From Mycobacterium sp. DL99 (lineage in GTDB: Bacteria; Actinomycetota; Actinomycetes; Mycobacteriales; Mycobacteriaceae): a stretch of DNA of 64,000 nucleotides. The position numbers and the translations under genes were made by a program. The notes under the pieces are model-generated. The model had not been told where the DNA came from and did no database searches. It saw only the letters and a program-made list of their open reading frames with translations. The DNA is taken from positions 2,136,431 to 2,200,430 of the forward strand of contig NZ_SJOM01000007.1 in NCBI RefSeq assembly GCF_004762045.1, written 5' to 3'. This document shows, one piece after another, positions 15,827 through 23,659 of the stretch (positions are counted from its first letter, which is position 1; each line of letters begins with the position of its first letter).

Positions 15827-16654
15827 ATGACTACCGCGACAACCACAGGCGCCCGCGACCACGCCCGGGCCCAGGCCGGCACCCTCACCGACTCGATGCC
15901 CGTCGTACCGGCATCGGCGTGGCCCACGCCGCCGCAGAATGTTGCACCTGAGCAATTGACGTGGGCTGAAACAGTTCCCGGCGGCCGCTACACCAGCAAG
16001 GTGCTGGCCCGCGGCACCCGGCTGCGTTTGCGTGATCTGGACGGCACCGCGTGCGCTCACCTGCTGCTGTGGCGGGCCGACGCACCCTGGGAGCGGCTCA
16101 ACGTCGCCGACACAGTGAAAGTGCCCTGGCAGGCCTATCTTTCGGCAGACCACCCCCTGCTCAGTGACCAGGGTCGGGTGCTGGCGACCCTGGTGTCGGA
16201 CACCTCGGGGCACCACGACGCCCTGTGCGGCACGACCACCCGGACCGGCAATACAGCCAAATACGGTGCGGGCGAGGTGGAGTCGTCCAGCCCTGCCGGG
16301 CGTGAACTGCTCGCCCTAGCCGCCCTCAAGAACGGCCTGACCCGTCGCGACGTGGCACCGAGCCTGTCCTTCTTCCACGGTGTGCGAGTGGACGCCGACG
16401 GCACGTTGGTGTCCACCGGATCGGCCGGCGCCGGCACCGCCGTCGAACTGGTCACCCATCTCCCGTTGATCGTGGCGATCGCCAATACCGCTCACCCACT
16501 GGATCCGGCGCCGCAGTTCACCGTCGGCCCGCTTGAGGTGCTGGCTTGGTCGGCGTCCGGTGACCTGGCCGAGATCGGCGCCACGGTCGGTGACCGCGAT
16601 CCCGAATATCAACGCGCCTACCTGAATTCCGAAGACGTTTGGAGTGCCCGATGA
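15827..16654 (+). CDS. Urea carboxylase-associated protein 1 (UAAP1, DUF1989)
   Basis: The 275-residue protein belongs to the DUF1989 family: PGGRYTSKVLARGTRLRLRDLDGTACAHLLLW near the start, SDTSGHHDALCGTTTR in the middle and SLSFFHGVRVDADG later. UAAP1/UAAP2 pairs have been shown in other bacteria to form carboxyguanidine deiminase in guanidine breakdown, converting carboxyguanidine to allophanate. The conserved His/Cys set (GHHDALCG) that would bind metal is present. It is followed by UAAP2 with an ATGA overlap. Confidence 0.88.
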   Translation: MTTATTTGARDHARAQAGTLTDSMPVVPASAWPTPPQNVAPEQLTWAETVPGGRYTSKVLARGTRLRLRDLDGTACAHLLLWRADAPWERLNVADTVKVPWQAYLSADHPLLSDQGRVLATLVSDTSGHHDALCGTTTRTGNTAKYGAGEVESSSPAGRELLALAALKNGLTRRDVAPSLSFFHGVRVDADGTLVSTGSAGAGTAVELVTHLPLIVAIANTAHPLDPAPQFTVGPLEVLAWSASGDLAEIGATVGDRDPEYQRAYLNSEDVWSAR

Positions 16655-17271
16655 CGATCACCACCGCCAACACCCTTGTCGATGAAATCGTCGCACCGCG
16701 CGCCCCGTGGTCGAAGATCGTGTGCGCCGGGGATGTACTCACCATCGTCGACCTGTACGGCAACCAAGCCGTGGACACCCTGTTCTACGGCGCCGAGGAC
16801 CACACCGTGCGCTACAGCGCTCCGGCCACGATAGCGGCACAGGGCAACATCTTCCTGACCACCGGATCGGTCCTGCGCGACAGCGACGGCGAGCCCATGT
16901 TGACCATCGTCGATGACGAGGTCGGCTATCACGACACCCTCGGCGGGGCCTGCTCGCAGGAATCGAACACCTTGCGCTACGGGCACCACACCAAACACCA
17001 GCACGCCTGCGTGGAGAACTTCATCGGCGAGGGTGCCCGGTGGGGGCTGACCAAGGCCGACATCGTCAGCAACATCAACTTCTTCATGAATGTCCCGGTG
17101 GACCCCGACGGCTCACTGGGCATCGTCGACGGCCTCTCCGCTCCGGGTAAGACCGTGTCGCTGCGCGCCGAGATCGACACCTTGGTGCTGGTGTCGAACT
17201 GCCCGCAGATCAACAACCCGTGCAACGGATTCGACCCGACGGCCGTGCGGATGATCGTGACGCGCCCGTGA
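16651..17271 (+). CDS. Urea carboxylase-associated protein 2 (UAAP2, DUF1989)
   Basis: The 206-residue protein is a DUF1989 paralogue of the preceding gene: GDVLTIVDLYGNQAVDTLFYG at 27-47, DDEVGYHDTLGGACSQESNTLRYG near 88-112 and SNINFFMNVPVDPDG near 145. In known systems it pairs with UAAP1 as the second subunit of carboxyguanidine deiminase. The start is fixed by the ATGA overlap with UAAP1, and its stop overlaps the GTG of the next gene by 4 nt, indicating tight translational coupling. Confidence 0.88.
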   Translation: MTITTANTLVDEIVAPRAPWSKIVCAGDVLTIVDLYGNQAVDTLFYGAEDHTVRYSAPATIAAQGNIFLTTGSVLRDSDGEPMLTIVDDEVGYHDTLGGACSQESNTLRYGHHTKHQHACVENFIGEGARWGLTKADIVSNINFFMNVPVDPDGSLGIVDGLSAPGKTVSLRAEIDTLVLVSNCPQINNPCNGFDPTAVRMIVTRP

Positions 17272-19262
17272 CCACGACGGAAGTCATCCGGCCCGGCATG
17301 GCCACCACGGTCCAGGATTGGCCGGGTCGGACCGGGTACTGGCAGATCGGGGTGCCGCCGTCGGGCCCCATGGACGATGTGTCCTTCCGGCTGGCCAATA
17401 TCGCGGTGGGCAATCCGGAGGGCGCGCCCGGTCTCGAGGCCACGATGGGCGGGCCGGCGTTGCGGTTCGACACCGACACCTGGGTATGTGTCACCGGCGC
17501 ACCTGCGCCGGTGACCGTCGACGGAACGCGGGTCGCGCAGTGGGTGCCCGTCCTGGTCAAGGCCGGCCAGGCCCTGGACGTGGGAATGGTCGACGGCCCG
17601 GGCCTGCGGATCTACATCGCGCTGGCGGGCGGGCTGCAGTCCGATGAATACCTGGGCAGTGCATCGACATTCACTCTCGGCCGGTTCGGCGGCCACGAGG
17701 GCCGGGCGCTGGCCGTGGGGGACAAGCTGGAAACCCTGGATGTGCCGACCGGAACACGGCGCCGCATCCTGTTCGAGGAACAGCCGGCCATCAGCAACCA
17801 CTGGTACATCGCGGTGACCGTCGGCCCGCACTCCGCGCCGGAGTTCTTCACGCGCAACGACATCGACACACTGCTCAACCATGACTACGAGGTGCACTTC
17901 AACTCCGACCGCACCGGCGTCCGGTTGATCGGGCCGAAACCGGAATGGGCCCGCCCCGACGGTGGGGAAGCCGGATTGCACCCGTCGAACATCCATGACA
18001 ACGCCTATTCGGTGGGATCGCTCGACTTCACCGGGGATACCCCGATCCTGCTCGGCCCGGACGGACCGAGCCTCGGCGGTTTCGTCTGCCCCGTCACCGT
18101 CACCGCTGCCGACCGCTGGAAACTGGGTCAACTCGCCCCCGGCGCCACCATCCGGTTCGTCCCGGTCCGGGCGTCCGCGGCACCCGCGCCGGCCACGGTC
18201 GGTCCTGCGCGGCGCGCCTCGATCCCCGCGGTGTTCTCCGCCGGCGGTGACGAGGACGACGGAATCATCGTCGGCACAACCTCATCCGATGGCACGACGG
18301 CAGTCACCTACCGCCGGATCGGGGACGACAACGTCCTGGTCGAGTACGGCGAGATGCGACTGGACCTGGCGCTGCGGGCCCGTGCCCACGCACTGCACCA
18401 CGCGCTCGAACAACACCGGCCGGACGGACTGATCGACCTCACACCCGGGATCCGTTCGCTGCAGGTCAAGGTGGACCCGGCCCGGCTCCCGCAGGCCAAG
18501 CTGGTGCCGCTGCTCACCGAGCTCGAAGCGTCGTTGCCCGCCGCGCAGGATCTCGTGGTGCCCAGTCGCACCGTGCGGTTGCCGCTGAGCTGGGACGACC
18601 CGTCGACCCGGGAAGCGATCGAACGCTACATGCACGGCGTGCGCGCCGACGCGCCGTGGTGCCCGTGGAACATCGAGTTCATCCGCCGGATGAACGGCCT
18701 GGCCTCGGTCGACGATGTGCACCGAATCGTCTATGACGCCGAGTATCTGGTGCTCGGTCTCGGCGATGTCTACCTGGGTGCGCCGGTCGCCACCCCGCTG
18801 GATCCGCGTCACCGTCTGGTGACGACCAAGTACAACCCGGCGCGGACCTGGACCCCGGAGAACGCGGTCGGTATCGGTGGGGCATACCTGTGCATCTACG
18901 GGATGGAGGGGCCGGGCGGATACCAGTTCGTCGGCCGCACCACCCAGATCTGGAACCACCGGCACCCACTGGTGGCCCAGGGCTTCGAACCCGAACACCC
19001 CTGGCTGTTACGGTTTTTCGACCGCATCCAGTGGTATCCGGTGTCCGCCGAGGAGCTACTGGACCTGCGTGCCGACATGGCCGCCGGACGCGGCCAGGTC
19101 GAGATCACCGACGGAACGTTCTCACTGGCCGAGCATGAGCGGTTCCTGGCCGCCAATGCCGGGGACATCGCGGCGACCCGCGCGACGATGGAAGCCGCCC
19201 GGGGTGAGGAGCGCGAGCGTTGGGCGGCGGCAGGAGAATTCGCACGAAAGGAGTCTGCGTGA
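17268..19262 (+). CDS. Urea/guanidine carboxylase-type carboxyltransferase (KipA-KipI fusion) lacking BC and BCCP domains
   Basis: The 664-residue protein matches the central part of urea carboxylase. Residues about 1-310 are the KipA/PxpC-like AHS2 domain (VQDWPGRTGYWQIGVPPSGPMD, then LGGFVCPVTV). About 340-540 are the KipI/PxpB-like AHS1 domain (YGEMRLDLALRARAHAL, IDLTPGIRSLQVKVD), followed by the carboxylase C-terminal block. The N-terminal biotin carboxylase and the C-terminal biotin carrier with its MKM site, present in classical enzymes of about 1,200 residues, are both missing here. It may borrow those subunits from elsewhere or act as an ATP-driven hydrolase like PxpBC. GTGA overlaps link it to both neighbours. 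Confidence 0.82.
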   Translation: MTTTEVIRPGMATTVQDWPGRTGYWQIGVPPSGPMDDVSFRLANIAVGNPEGAPGLEATMGGPALRFDTDTWVCVTGAPAPVTVDGTRVAQWVPVLVKAGQALDVGMVDGPGLRIYIALAGGLQSDEYLGSASTFTLGRFGGHEGRALAVGDKLETLDVPTGTRRRILFEEQPAISNHWYIAVTVGPHSAPEFFTRNDIDTLLNHDYEVHFNSDRTGVRLIGPKPEWARPDGGEAGLHPSNIHDNAYSVGSLDFTGDTPILLGPDGPSLGGFVCPVTVTAADRWKLGQLAPGATIRFVPVRASAAPAPATVGPARRASIPAVFSAGGDEDDGIIVGTTSSDGTTAVTYRRIGDDNVLVEYGEMRLDLALRARAHALHHALEQHRPDGLIDLTPGIRSLQVKVDPARLPQAKLVPLLTELEASLPAAQDLVVPSRTVRLPLSWDDPSTREAIERYMHGVRADAPWCPWNIEFIRRMNGLASVDDVHRIVYDAEYLVLGLGDVYLGAPVATPLDPRHRLVTTKYNPARTWTPENAVGIGGAYLCIYGMEGPGGYQFVGRTTQIWNHRHPLVAQGFEPEHPWLLRFFDRIQWYPVSAEELLDLRADMAAGRGQVEITDGTFSLAEHERFLAANAGDIAATRATMEAARGEERERWAAAGEFARKESA

Positions 19263-20920
19263 CCCGCATTGCCGAGATCTACCGCGCCATCGCCGAGAGC
19301 GGACGCGACGAGGTGTTCATCCACCTGCGCCCGCAAGCCGAGGTGGAGTACGAACACCGCGCCGCGCTTGCCGGTGACGGCCCACTGGCCGGGTTGCTGC
19401 TCGCCGTCAAGGACAACGTCGACGTGGCCGGGATACCGACCACTGCGGCGTGCCCGGATTTCCGTTATATTCCCGATGCCGACGCACCGGCGGTGACCGC
19501 TCTCAAGGCCGCCGGTGCTGTCGTCATCGGGAAGACCAACCTCGACCAGTTCGCCACCGGATTGGTGGGGACACGCAGTCCCTATGGCGCCGTGCGGGAT
19601 TCCCGCCGACCGGACTACATCTCCGGCGGGTCGAGTTCGGGGTCGGCGGTGGCCGTCGCGCTCGGCTTCGCCGACATCGCCATCGGCACCGACACGGCAG
19701 GGTCAGGTCGCGTTCCGGCCGGACTGCAGGGCATCGTCGGAATCAAAGCCACGGTCGGCCTGGTCTCCACCGAGGGTGTGGTCCCGGCTTGCGCGAGCTA
19801 TGACTGTGTGACGATCTTCGCCGCTGACCTGTTTACTGCCCAGTCGGCGATGGCCGTGATGAGTGCCGGTGCGCCGCAACGGCAGTGGCCGGCCGACGTT
19901 CCTTTCGCCGCGCCGGTGATTCCCAGAATCGCGATACCGGACACGTTGGCCGGACTCGATGATGACTGGCAGGCCGCGTTCGGCGCTGCCGTACGCCAGG
20001 CGAACGACGCCGGATTCGACACGGTCCCGATCCCGATGGACGATTTCTTCGCCGCCGCCAACCTTCTTTACAGCGGCGCACTTGTCGCTGAAAGGTGGGA
20101 TGCGGTAGGGGAGTTCGTCGGCGCAGCCGGTCCCGATACCGGGCTGGACCCGACGGTGTCGGCCATCGTCACCGCTGCTGGAGCGCATTCGGCGGCGGAC
20201 TTGCTGCGGGACCGGCGGCGGGTCGAGGAGCTCAGAGCCAAAGCGCTGGCCCAGCTCGCTGGTTGTCATGCGCTCATGGTCCCGACGGCTCCCGAGCATC
20301 CCCGCATCGACGACGTCGCGGCCGACCCGGTCGCGGTGAACTCCCGGATGGGCCGGTACACCAACTTCTGCAACCTGTTCGACATGTGCGCCATCGCGAT
20401 TCCCGCGGGGGTGGTGCCCGACGGTGCGCAGTTCGGAATCACCCTGCTGGCACCAGGATTCCACGATGGCGTCATCGCCGATCTGGCAGCTCGGTTCCTC
20501 GACGTTCCGTCGGCCGAGACCTGGCCGGAGTCGGGCGGCGCGCCGTTGACCGAACTCGCGGTGTTCGGTGCGCATCTGCGCGGGCAGCCGCTGGAACATC
20601 AGCTCACCGGGCGGGGCGCGCGCTGGGCGGGTCCGATCACCACCGCGCCGCACTACCGCCTCTATGCGCTCGACACCGTTCCACCCAAGCCGGGTCTGAC
20701 CCGCGTAGACGAAGGCGGGGCACCGATCGTGGGTGAGCGGTGGCTGTTGTCCCCGGCCGCACTGGGGGAGTTCCTGGCCGAGTTACCCGCGCCGATGTTG
20801 CTCGGGAAGGTGGAACTCGATGACGGCCGCTGGATCACCGGATTCGGCTGTGACCACATCGCTCCCGCGCAAGGCCGCGACATCACCGAGTACCGGGGCT
20901 GGTTGGCCGCGATGGCGTGA
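19259..20920 (+). CDS. atzF: Allophanate hydrolase (AtzF family)
   Basis: The 553-residue amidase-signature enzyme has the Ser-cisSer-Lys triad at K51 (LLAVKDN), S125 (SGGSSSGSA) and S149 (DTAGSGRVPAG), with the same spacing as AtzF. A C-terminal domain of about 110 residues (LFVFG-type AVFGAHLRGQPLEHQLTGRGA, PAMLLGKVEL) distinguishes allophanate hydrolases from plain amidases. It converts allophanate to ammonium and CO2, the last step of the operon. GTG at 19259 is preceded by AAAGGAG at 19247-19253 and overlaps the previous stop. Confidence 0.9.
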   Translation: MTRIAEIYRAIAESGRDEVFIHLRPQAEVEYEHRAALAGDGPLAGLLLAVKDNVDVAGIPTTAACPDFRYIPDADAPAVTALKAAGAVVIGKTNLDQFATGLVGTRSPYGAVRDSRRPDYISGGSSSGSAVAVALGFADIAIGTDTAGSGRVPAGLQGIVGIKATVGLVSTEGVVPACASYDCVTIFAADLFTAQSAMAVMSAGAPQRQWPADVPFAAPVIPRIAIPDTLAGLDDDWQAAFGAAVRQANDAGFDTVPIPMDDFFAAANLLYSGALVAERWDAVGEFVGAAGPDTGLDPTVSAIVTAAGAHSAADLLRDRRRVEELRAKALAQLAGCHALMVPTAPEHPRIDDVAADPVAVNSRMGRYTNFCNLFDMCAIAIPAGVVPDGAQFGITLLAPGFHDGVIADLAARFLDVPSAETWPESGGAPLTELAVFGAHLRGQPLEHQLTGRGARWAGPITTAPHYRLYALDTVPPKPGLTRVDEGGAPIVGERWLLSPAALGEFLAELPAPMLLGKVELDDGRWITGFGCDHIAPAQGRDITEYRGWLAAMA

Positions 20921-20938
20921 GCCGGCACGAGTGGCGTG

Positions 20939-21517
20939 TCAGCCCCCGGGCACGATCAGCGAGACCATGGTCTCGAGCTGGCGGGCCATCTGCCGGTAAC
21001 TCATCGCGCCCGATTGTGCCTGCAGCAGTGCGCCCCAGAACACTGATTCCAAGGTGGCGAGTACCTCGGGCCACGCTCCGCCGCCCAAGGCGGTCGAGAT
21101 TCGGCGCGTGATCTCAACCGCGATCCGCCCACGTACATCGTCGACCATCTCGTCGTCGGTGCTCATCAGTGCCTGGGTGCAGGCGCGTGCCAAACGGGGC
21201 TCATCGGCCATCAACAGCGTGAGTGCGGTGAGCTGCTGGGTGACGCGGTCGGTGGTGCTGGTCGCGGGATCGATGTCGAGCGGCAGCTGAATCACCCGGT
21301 CGAGGTACAGCTCGGCGAACACCACCTCGATGGATGGGAAATGTGCGTAGAGCGCCGCGGGCGCCATCTTCGCGCGAGCTGCCAGCGCCGGCACCGAGAC
21401 GTCGTTGTCTGCATCGAGAAGTTGCGTCGCCGCACCGAAGACACGGCGTTGCGTGCTGATGCGCTGACACTGTGCGTCGTGTAGGCGAGTGACCGTAGCC
21501 ACCGCTGGCCTGGACAT
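20939..21517 (-). CDS. TetR family regulator
   Basis: The 192-residue regulator has a slightly divergent helix-turn-helix at about 20-65 (RRVFGAATQLLDADNDVSVPALAARAKMAPAALYAHFPSIEVVFAELYLDR). Its stop is 18 bp from the allophanate hydrolase stop (convergent), and it is divergent from the ferredoxin gene. GGACA-N2-TGTCC palindromes overlap its own start and lie before the ferredoxin gene, so it probably controls that pair rather than the nitrogen operon. Confidence 0.85.
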   Translation of the reverse strand: MSRPAVATVTRLHDAQCQRISTQRRVFGAATQLLDADNDVSVPALAARAKMAPAALYAHFPSIEVVFAELYLDRVIQLPLDIDPATSTTDRVTQQLTALTLLMADEPRLARACTQALMSTDDEMVDDVRGRIAVEITRRISTALGGGAWPEVLATLESVFWGALLQAQSGAMSYRQMARQLETMVSLIVPGG

Positions 21518-21523
21518 GTGTCC
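21512..21523. promoter_or_regulatory. Operator candidate overlapping the TetR start
   Basis: GGACA-TG-TGTCC is a perfect 5-bp inverted repeat that overlaps the ATG of the TetR gene (21515-21517). A similar AGACA-GG-TGTCC sits at 21654-21665 before the ferredoxin gene, consistent with one regulator acting at both ends of this 183-bp gap. Confidence 0.5.
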
Positions 21524-21653
21524 AAGATATAGATCCGCGGCACGATTGGCAATTGTTCAGTGAAATTGCTTGTATCAGCGCATTTTCGGCTGTGATTTTT
21601 GTCCAGCTCGGCCACCCCGAGCTGTAGTGGTGCCACCTGCGTCTGGCAAAATC

Positions 21654-21665
21654 AGACAGGTGTCC
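21654..21665. promoter_or_regulatory. Operator candidate before the ferredoxin gene
   Basis: AGACA-GG-TGTCC resembles the palindrome at 21512 with one changed outer base, 36 bp upstream of the ferredoxin ATG. A TATGAT sequence (21667-21672) directly after it could be the -10 element, which would place the operator on the promoter. Confidence 0.5.
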
Positions 21666-21700
21666 AGTATGATCTGCCCAGATCTGACAGGGGAGGTCCG

Positions 21701-22132
21701 ATGGCTTACGTGATCACGCAGAACTGCTGCAAGGACGCCAGCTGCGTGCCGGTGTGTCCGGTGGACTGCATCCGTCCGGCCGAGAGCGGGCTGGATTCCG
21801 CGTCGGCCGAGATGCTCTACATCGATCCGGAATCGTGCATCGACTGCGGAGCGTGCTTCGAGGAGTGCCCGGTCGGCGCGATCCACTACGAAGAGGACCT
21901 GCCCGGCGAACTGAAACGGTTCAAGGACCTCAATGCCGCCTATTTCGAGCGCCATCCGCTCGAGCCGGTGACCGCACCTGCGCCGGTGTCCCGCGCGCGG
22001 GTCGAGTCGGGATCACTCCGGGTGGCCATAGTCGGGCTGACCTCGGCCTCGATCTGCGGATCGGGATCGCGCGGAGTGCGGGTGGCCAAGATCGATCCGG
22101 CGAGGATCAGCGCGAGCCCCGCCACGTTGTAG
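21701..22132 (+). CDS. FprB-type ferredoxin domain, apparently truncated
   Basis: The first 90 of 143 residues match the ferredoxin domain of mycobacterial FprB (ferredoxin/NADP reductase). Cys9, 15, 19 and 23 and the C46xxC49xxC52xxxC56P motif would hold two iron-sulfur clusters. Residues 91-105 form the usual proline-rich linker, and 106-112 (LRVAIVG) are the first strand of the reductase FAD site. The sequence then changes to unrelated residues translated antisense to the EamA gene. The roughly 450-residue reductase is missing, so this may be a ferredoxin remnant or a new stand-alone electron carrier. Start at ATG 21701 after GGGGAGG. Confidence 0.8.
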   Translation: MAYVITQNCCKDASCVPVCPVDCIRPAESGLDSASAEMLYIDPESCIDCGACFEECPVGAIHYEEDLPGELKRFKDLNAAYFERHPLEPVTAPAPVSRARVESGSLRVAIVGLTSASICGSGSRGVRVAKIDPARISASPATL

Positions 22133-22917
22133 ACGGTCAACGGCTCACCCAGCACGATGACCCCGGCGGCCAGCGCTACTGCGGGGTTGACGTAGGTGAA
22201 CACCAGTGCCCGCGCGCCACCGACCTCGCGGATCAGCGCGAAGAACACCACGAAGGCCAGTGCCGTGCAGATCACGGCGAGTGCGGCCAGCGCGATGAGC
22301 ACACGCCGCGACGGCATCTGGTCGGGCCAGGTCAGCAGCGCCGGGGTGGTGTAGATCAGCGCCGCGATCGTCAGACACGCCGCCGTCAGCGGAAGGGCGG
22401 GTACGTCGCCCAGATAGCGCGCGGCGATCAGCGGCGCGATCGCGTAACAGGCTGCCACCAGCAGCACTTCGGCGATCGGCCAGCCGTGCCCACCGGTGAG
22501 CCCCGGCCCGGCGAGCACCGCCACCCCGGCCAGGCCAATCCCAAGGCCGGTGATTCGCTTGGCGCTCAACCGTTCTCCACCGGTCAGCCGGTCGAGAACC
22601 GCGGCGATGATCGGTGCGGTGGCGATCAGCAGGCCCGTCAACGAGCTGCTCAGGTGGCGTTCGGCATCCGAGAGCAGGAACCACGCCGCGATGATCTCGA
22701 AGAACGCGAACGCCAGCACGGGCCGCCAATGCCGCAACACCGGCGCCCACGCGGCGCGAGACATCACGAGTGGCAACAACACGGCTGCGCCGACGGCCGT
22801 GCGGGCCAGGACCAGCACGGGTACCGAGACGCCGTCGACGGCGATTTTGATCAGCAGGTACGGGATGCCCCAGATGATGCTCATCGCGCCCAGCAGCAGC
22901 CAGCCCCGCACACTCAC
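21940..22917 (-). CDS. EamA-type drug/metabolite transporter with antisense tail
   Basis: The 325-residue protein has ten membrane helices in two EamA repeats (GWLLLGAMSIIWGIPYLLIK at the start, ALVFTYVNPAVALAAGVIVLGEPL near 245). It exports or imports small metabolites of unknown type. Residues after about 290 are hydrophilic and encoded opposite the FprB-type ferredoxin, giving a 193-bp overlap of two convergent genes. That overlap looks like the product of a deletion that removed the natural 3' ends of both genes. The transporter core itself appears complete. Confidence 0.82.
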   Translation of the reverse strand: MSVRGWLLLGAMSIIWGIPYLLIKIAVDGVSVPVLVLARTAVGAAVLLPLVMSRAAWAPVLRHWRPVLAFAFFEIIAAWFLLSDAERHLSSSLTGLLIATAPIIAAVLDRLTGGERLSAKRITGLGIGLAGVAVLAGPGLTGGHGWPIAEVLLVAACYAIAPLIAARYLGDVPALPLTAACLTIAALIYTTPALLTWPDQMPSRRVLIALAALAVICTALAFVVFFALIREVGGARALVFTYVNPAVALAAGVIVLGEPLTVYNVAGLALILAGSILATRTPRDPDPQIEAEVSPTMATRSDPDSTRARDTGAGAVTGSSGWRSK

Positions 22918-22944
22918 CCGATCCAGATTACGGATGCTGAGGAG

Positions 22945-23592
22945 CTAGCGGCCGGCCTTGTCGACCAGCCGGCGGGCCGCGTCGATCAAATTCAGCGCGT
23001 GCAGCTCGAAAAGCGCGATCAGATCCACTGAATCGCCACCGATCTCCCTGGCGATGAACAGCCCGTCGGCGCCGGCGATCGCATAGGTCGCCAGGTGGGA
23101 GACGTCGGCGTCGCTGAGTTCGGGTGTCCAGCTCCGGATCGTCTCGGACAACTGGCTCAGTGCCTGCGCGCGCGCCTGCAGGAACATTGCCCGGGCCCGG
23201 GGCTCGACGGGGCGCCGTTCCAGCGCGAGCATCAGACCCAGCCGGATGAAGTCGGGTGAGTCCACCAGCGCTTTGGCTACGTGTGCGCCGAGGCCTACGG
23301 CGCGATCTTCGGTGCTGCCGTCGTCAGGCACCTGCCAGGCCGCCAGCCAGGTTCCGAAACTGCGCTCGATCACTGCCGCGATCAGATCGTCCTTGTCCTT
23401 GAAATGCCAGTAGATCGAGCTGGCCGGCAAGCCGCACTTCTTGCTCACCAGCGCGATGCTGGTGCCTTCATATCCGCGCTCGGCGGCGATTTCAGTGGCG
23501 GCGTCGAGGATCCGTTCCCGCGACTGCTCGCCATCGAGGCGGCGACGGCGTGGCTTGGGCTGCTCGCCAGCGGGCATGTGGACTCCCGTCAT
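22945..23592 (-). CDS. TetR family regulator of the meta-cleavage operon
   Basis: The 215-residue TetR has a basic N-terminus (KPRRRRLDGEQSRER) and helix-turn-helix at about 25-70 (ILDAATEIAAERGYEGTSIALVSKKCGLPASSIYWHFKDKDDL). It lies 67 bp from the divergent MhpA-like gene, and a large inverted repeat fills the gap, so it very likely represses that operon and itself. A second start five codons later (23577) is possible. Inducers are expected to be hydroxylated aromatics or CoA esters; none is shown by the sequence. Confidence 0.88.
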   Translation of the reverse strand: MTGVHMPAGEQPKPRRRRLDGEQSRERILDAATEIAAERGYEGTSIALVSKKCGLPASSIYWHFKDKDDLIAAVIERSFGTWLAAWQVPDDGSTEDRAVGLGAHVAKALVDSPDFIRLGLMLALERRPVEPRARAMFLQARAQALSQLSETIRSWTPELSDADVSHLATYAIAGADGLFIAREIGGDSVDLIALFELHALNLIDAARRLVDKAGR

Positions 23593-23607
23593 TTCCTTCT
23601 TGACGCT

Positions 23608-23641
23608 GTAGTGATCGCTACATTACCGTAGCGATCACTAC
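23608..23641. promoter_or_regulatory. Double operator between TetR and the MhpA-like gene
   Basis: A perfect 14-bp inverted repeat (GTAGTGATCGCTAC and its complement) has a 6-bp spacer. Each arm is itself nearly palindromic (GTAG-YGATCR-CTAC), so it can also be read as two tandem TetR sites. It lies within 20 bp of both divergent starts. Confidence 0.8.
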
Positions 23642-23659
23642 GGAAACAAGTTCTCGACG

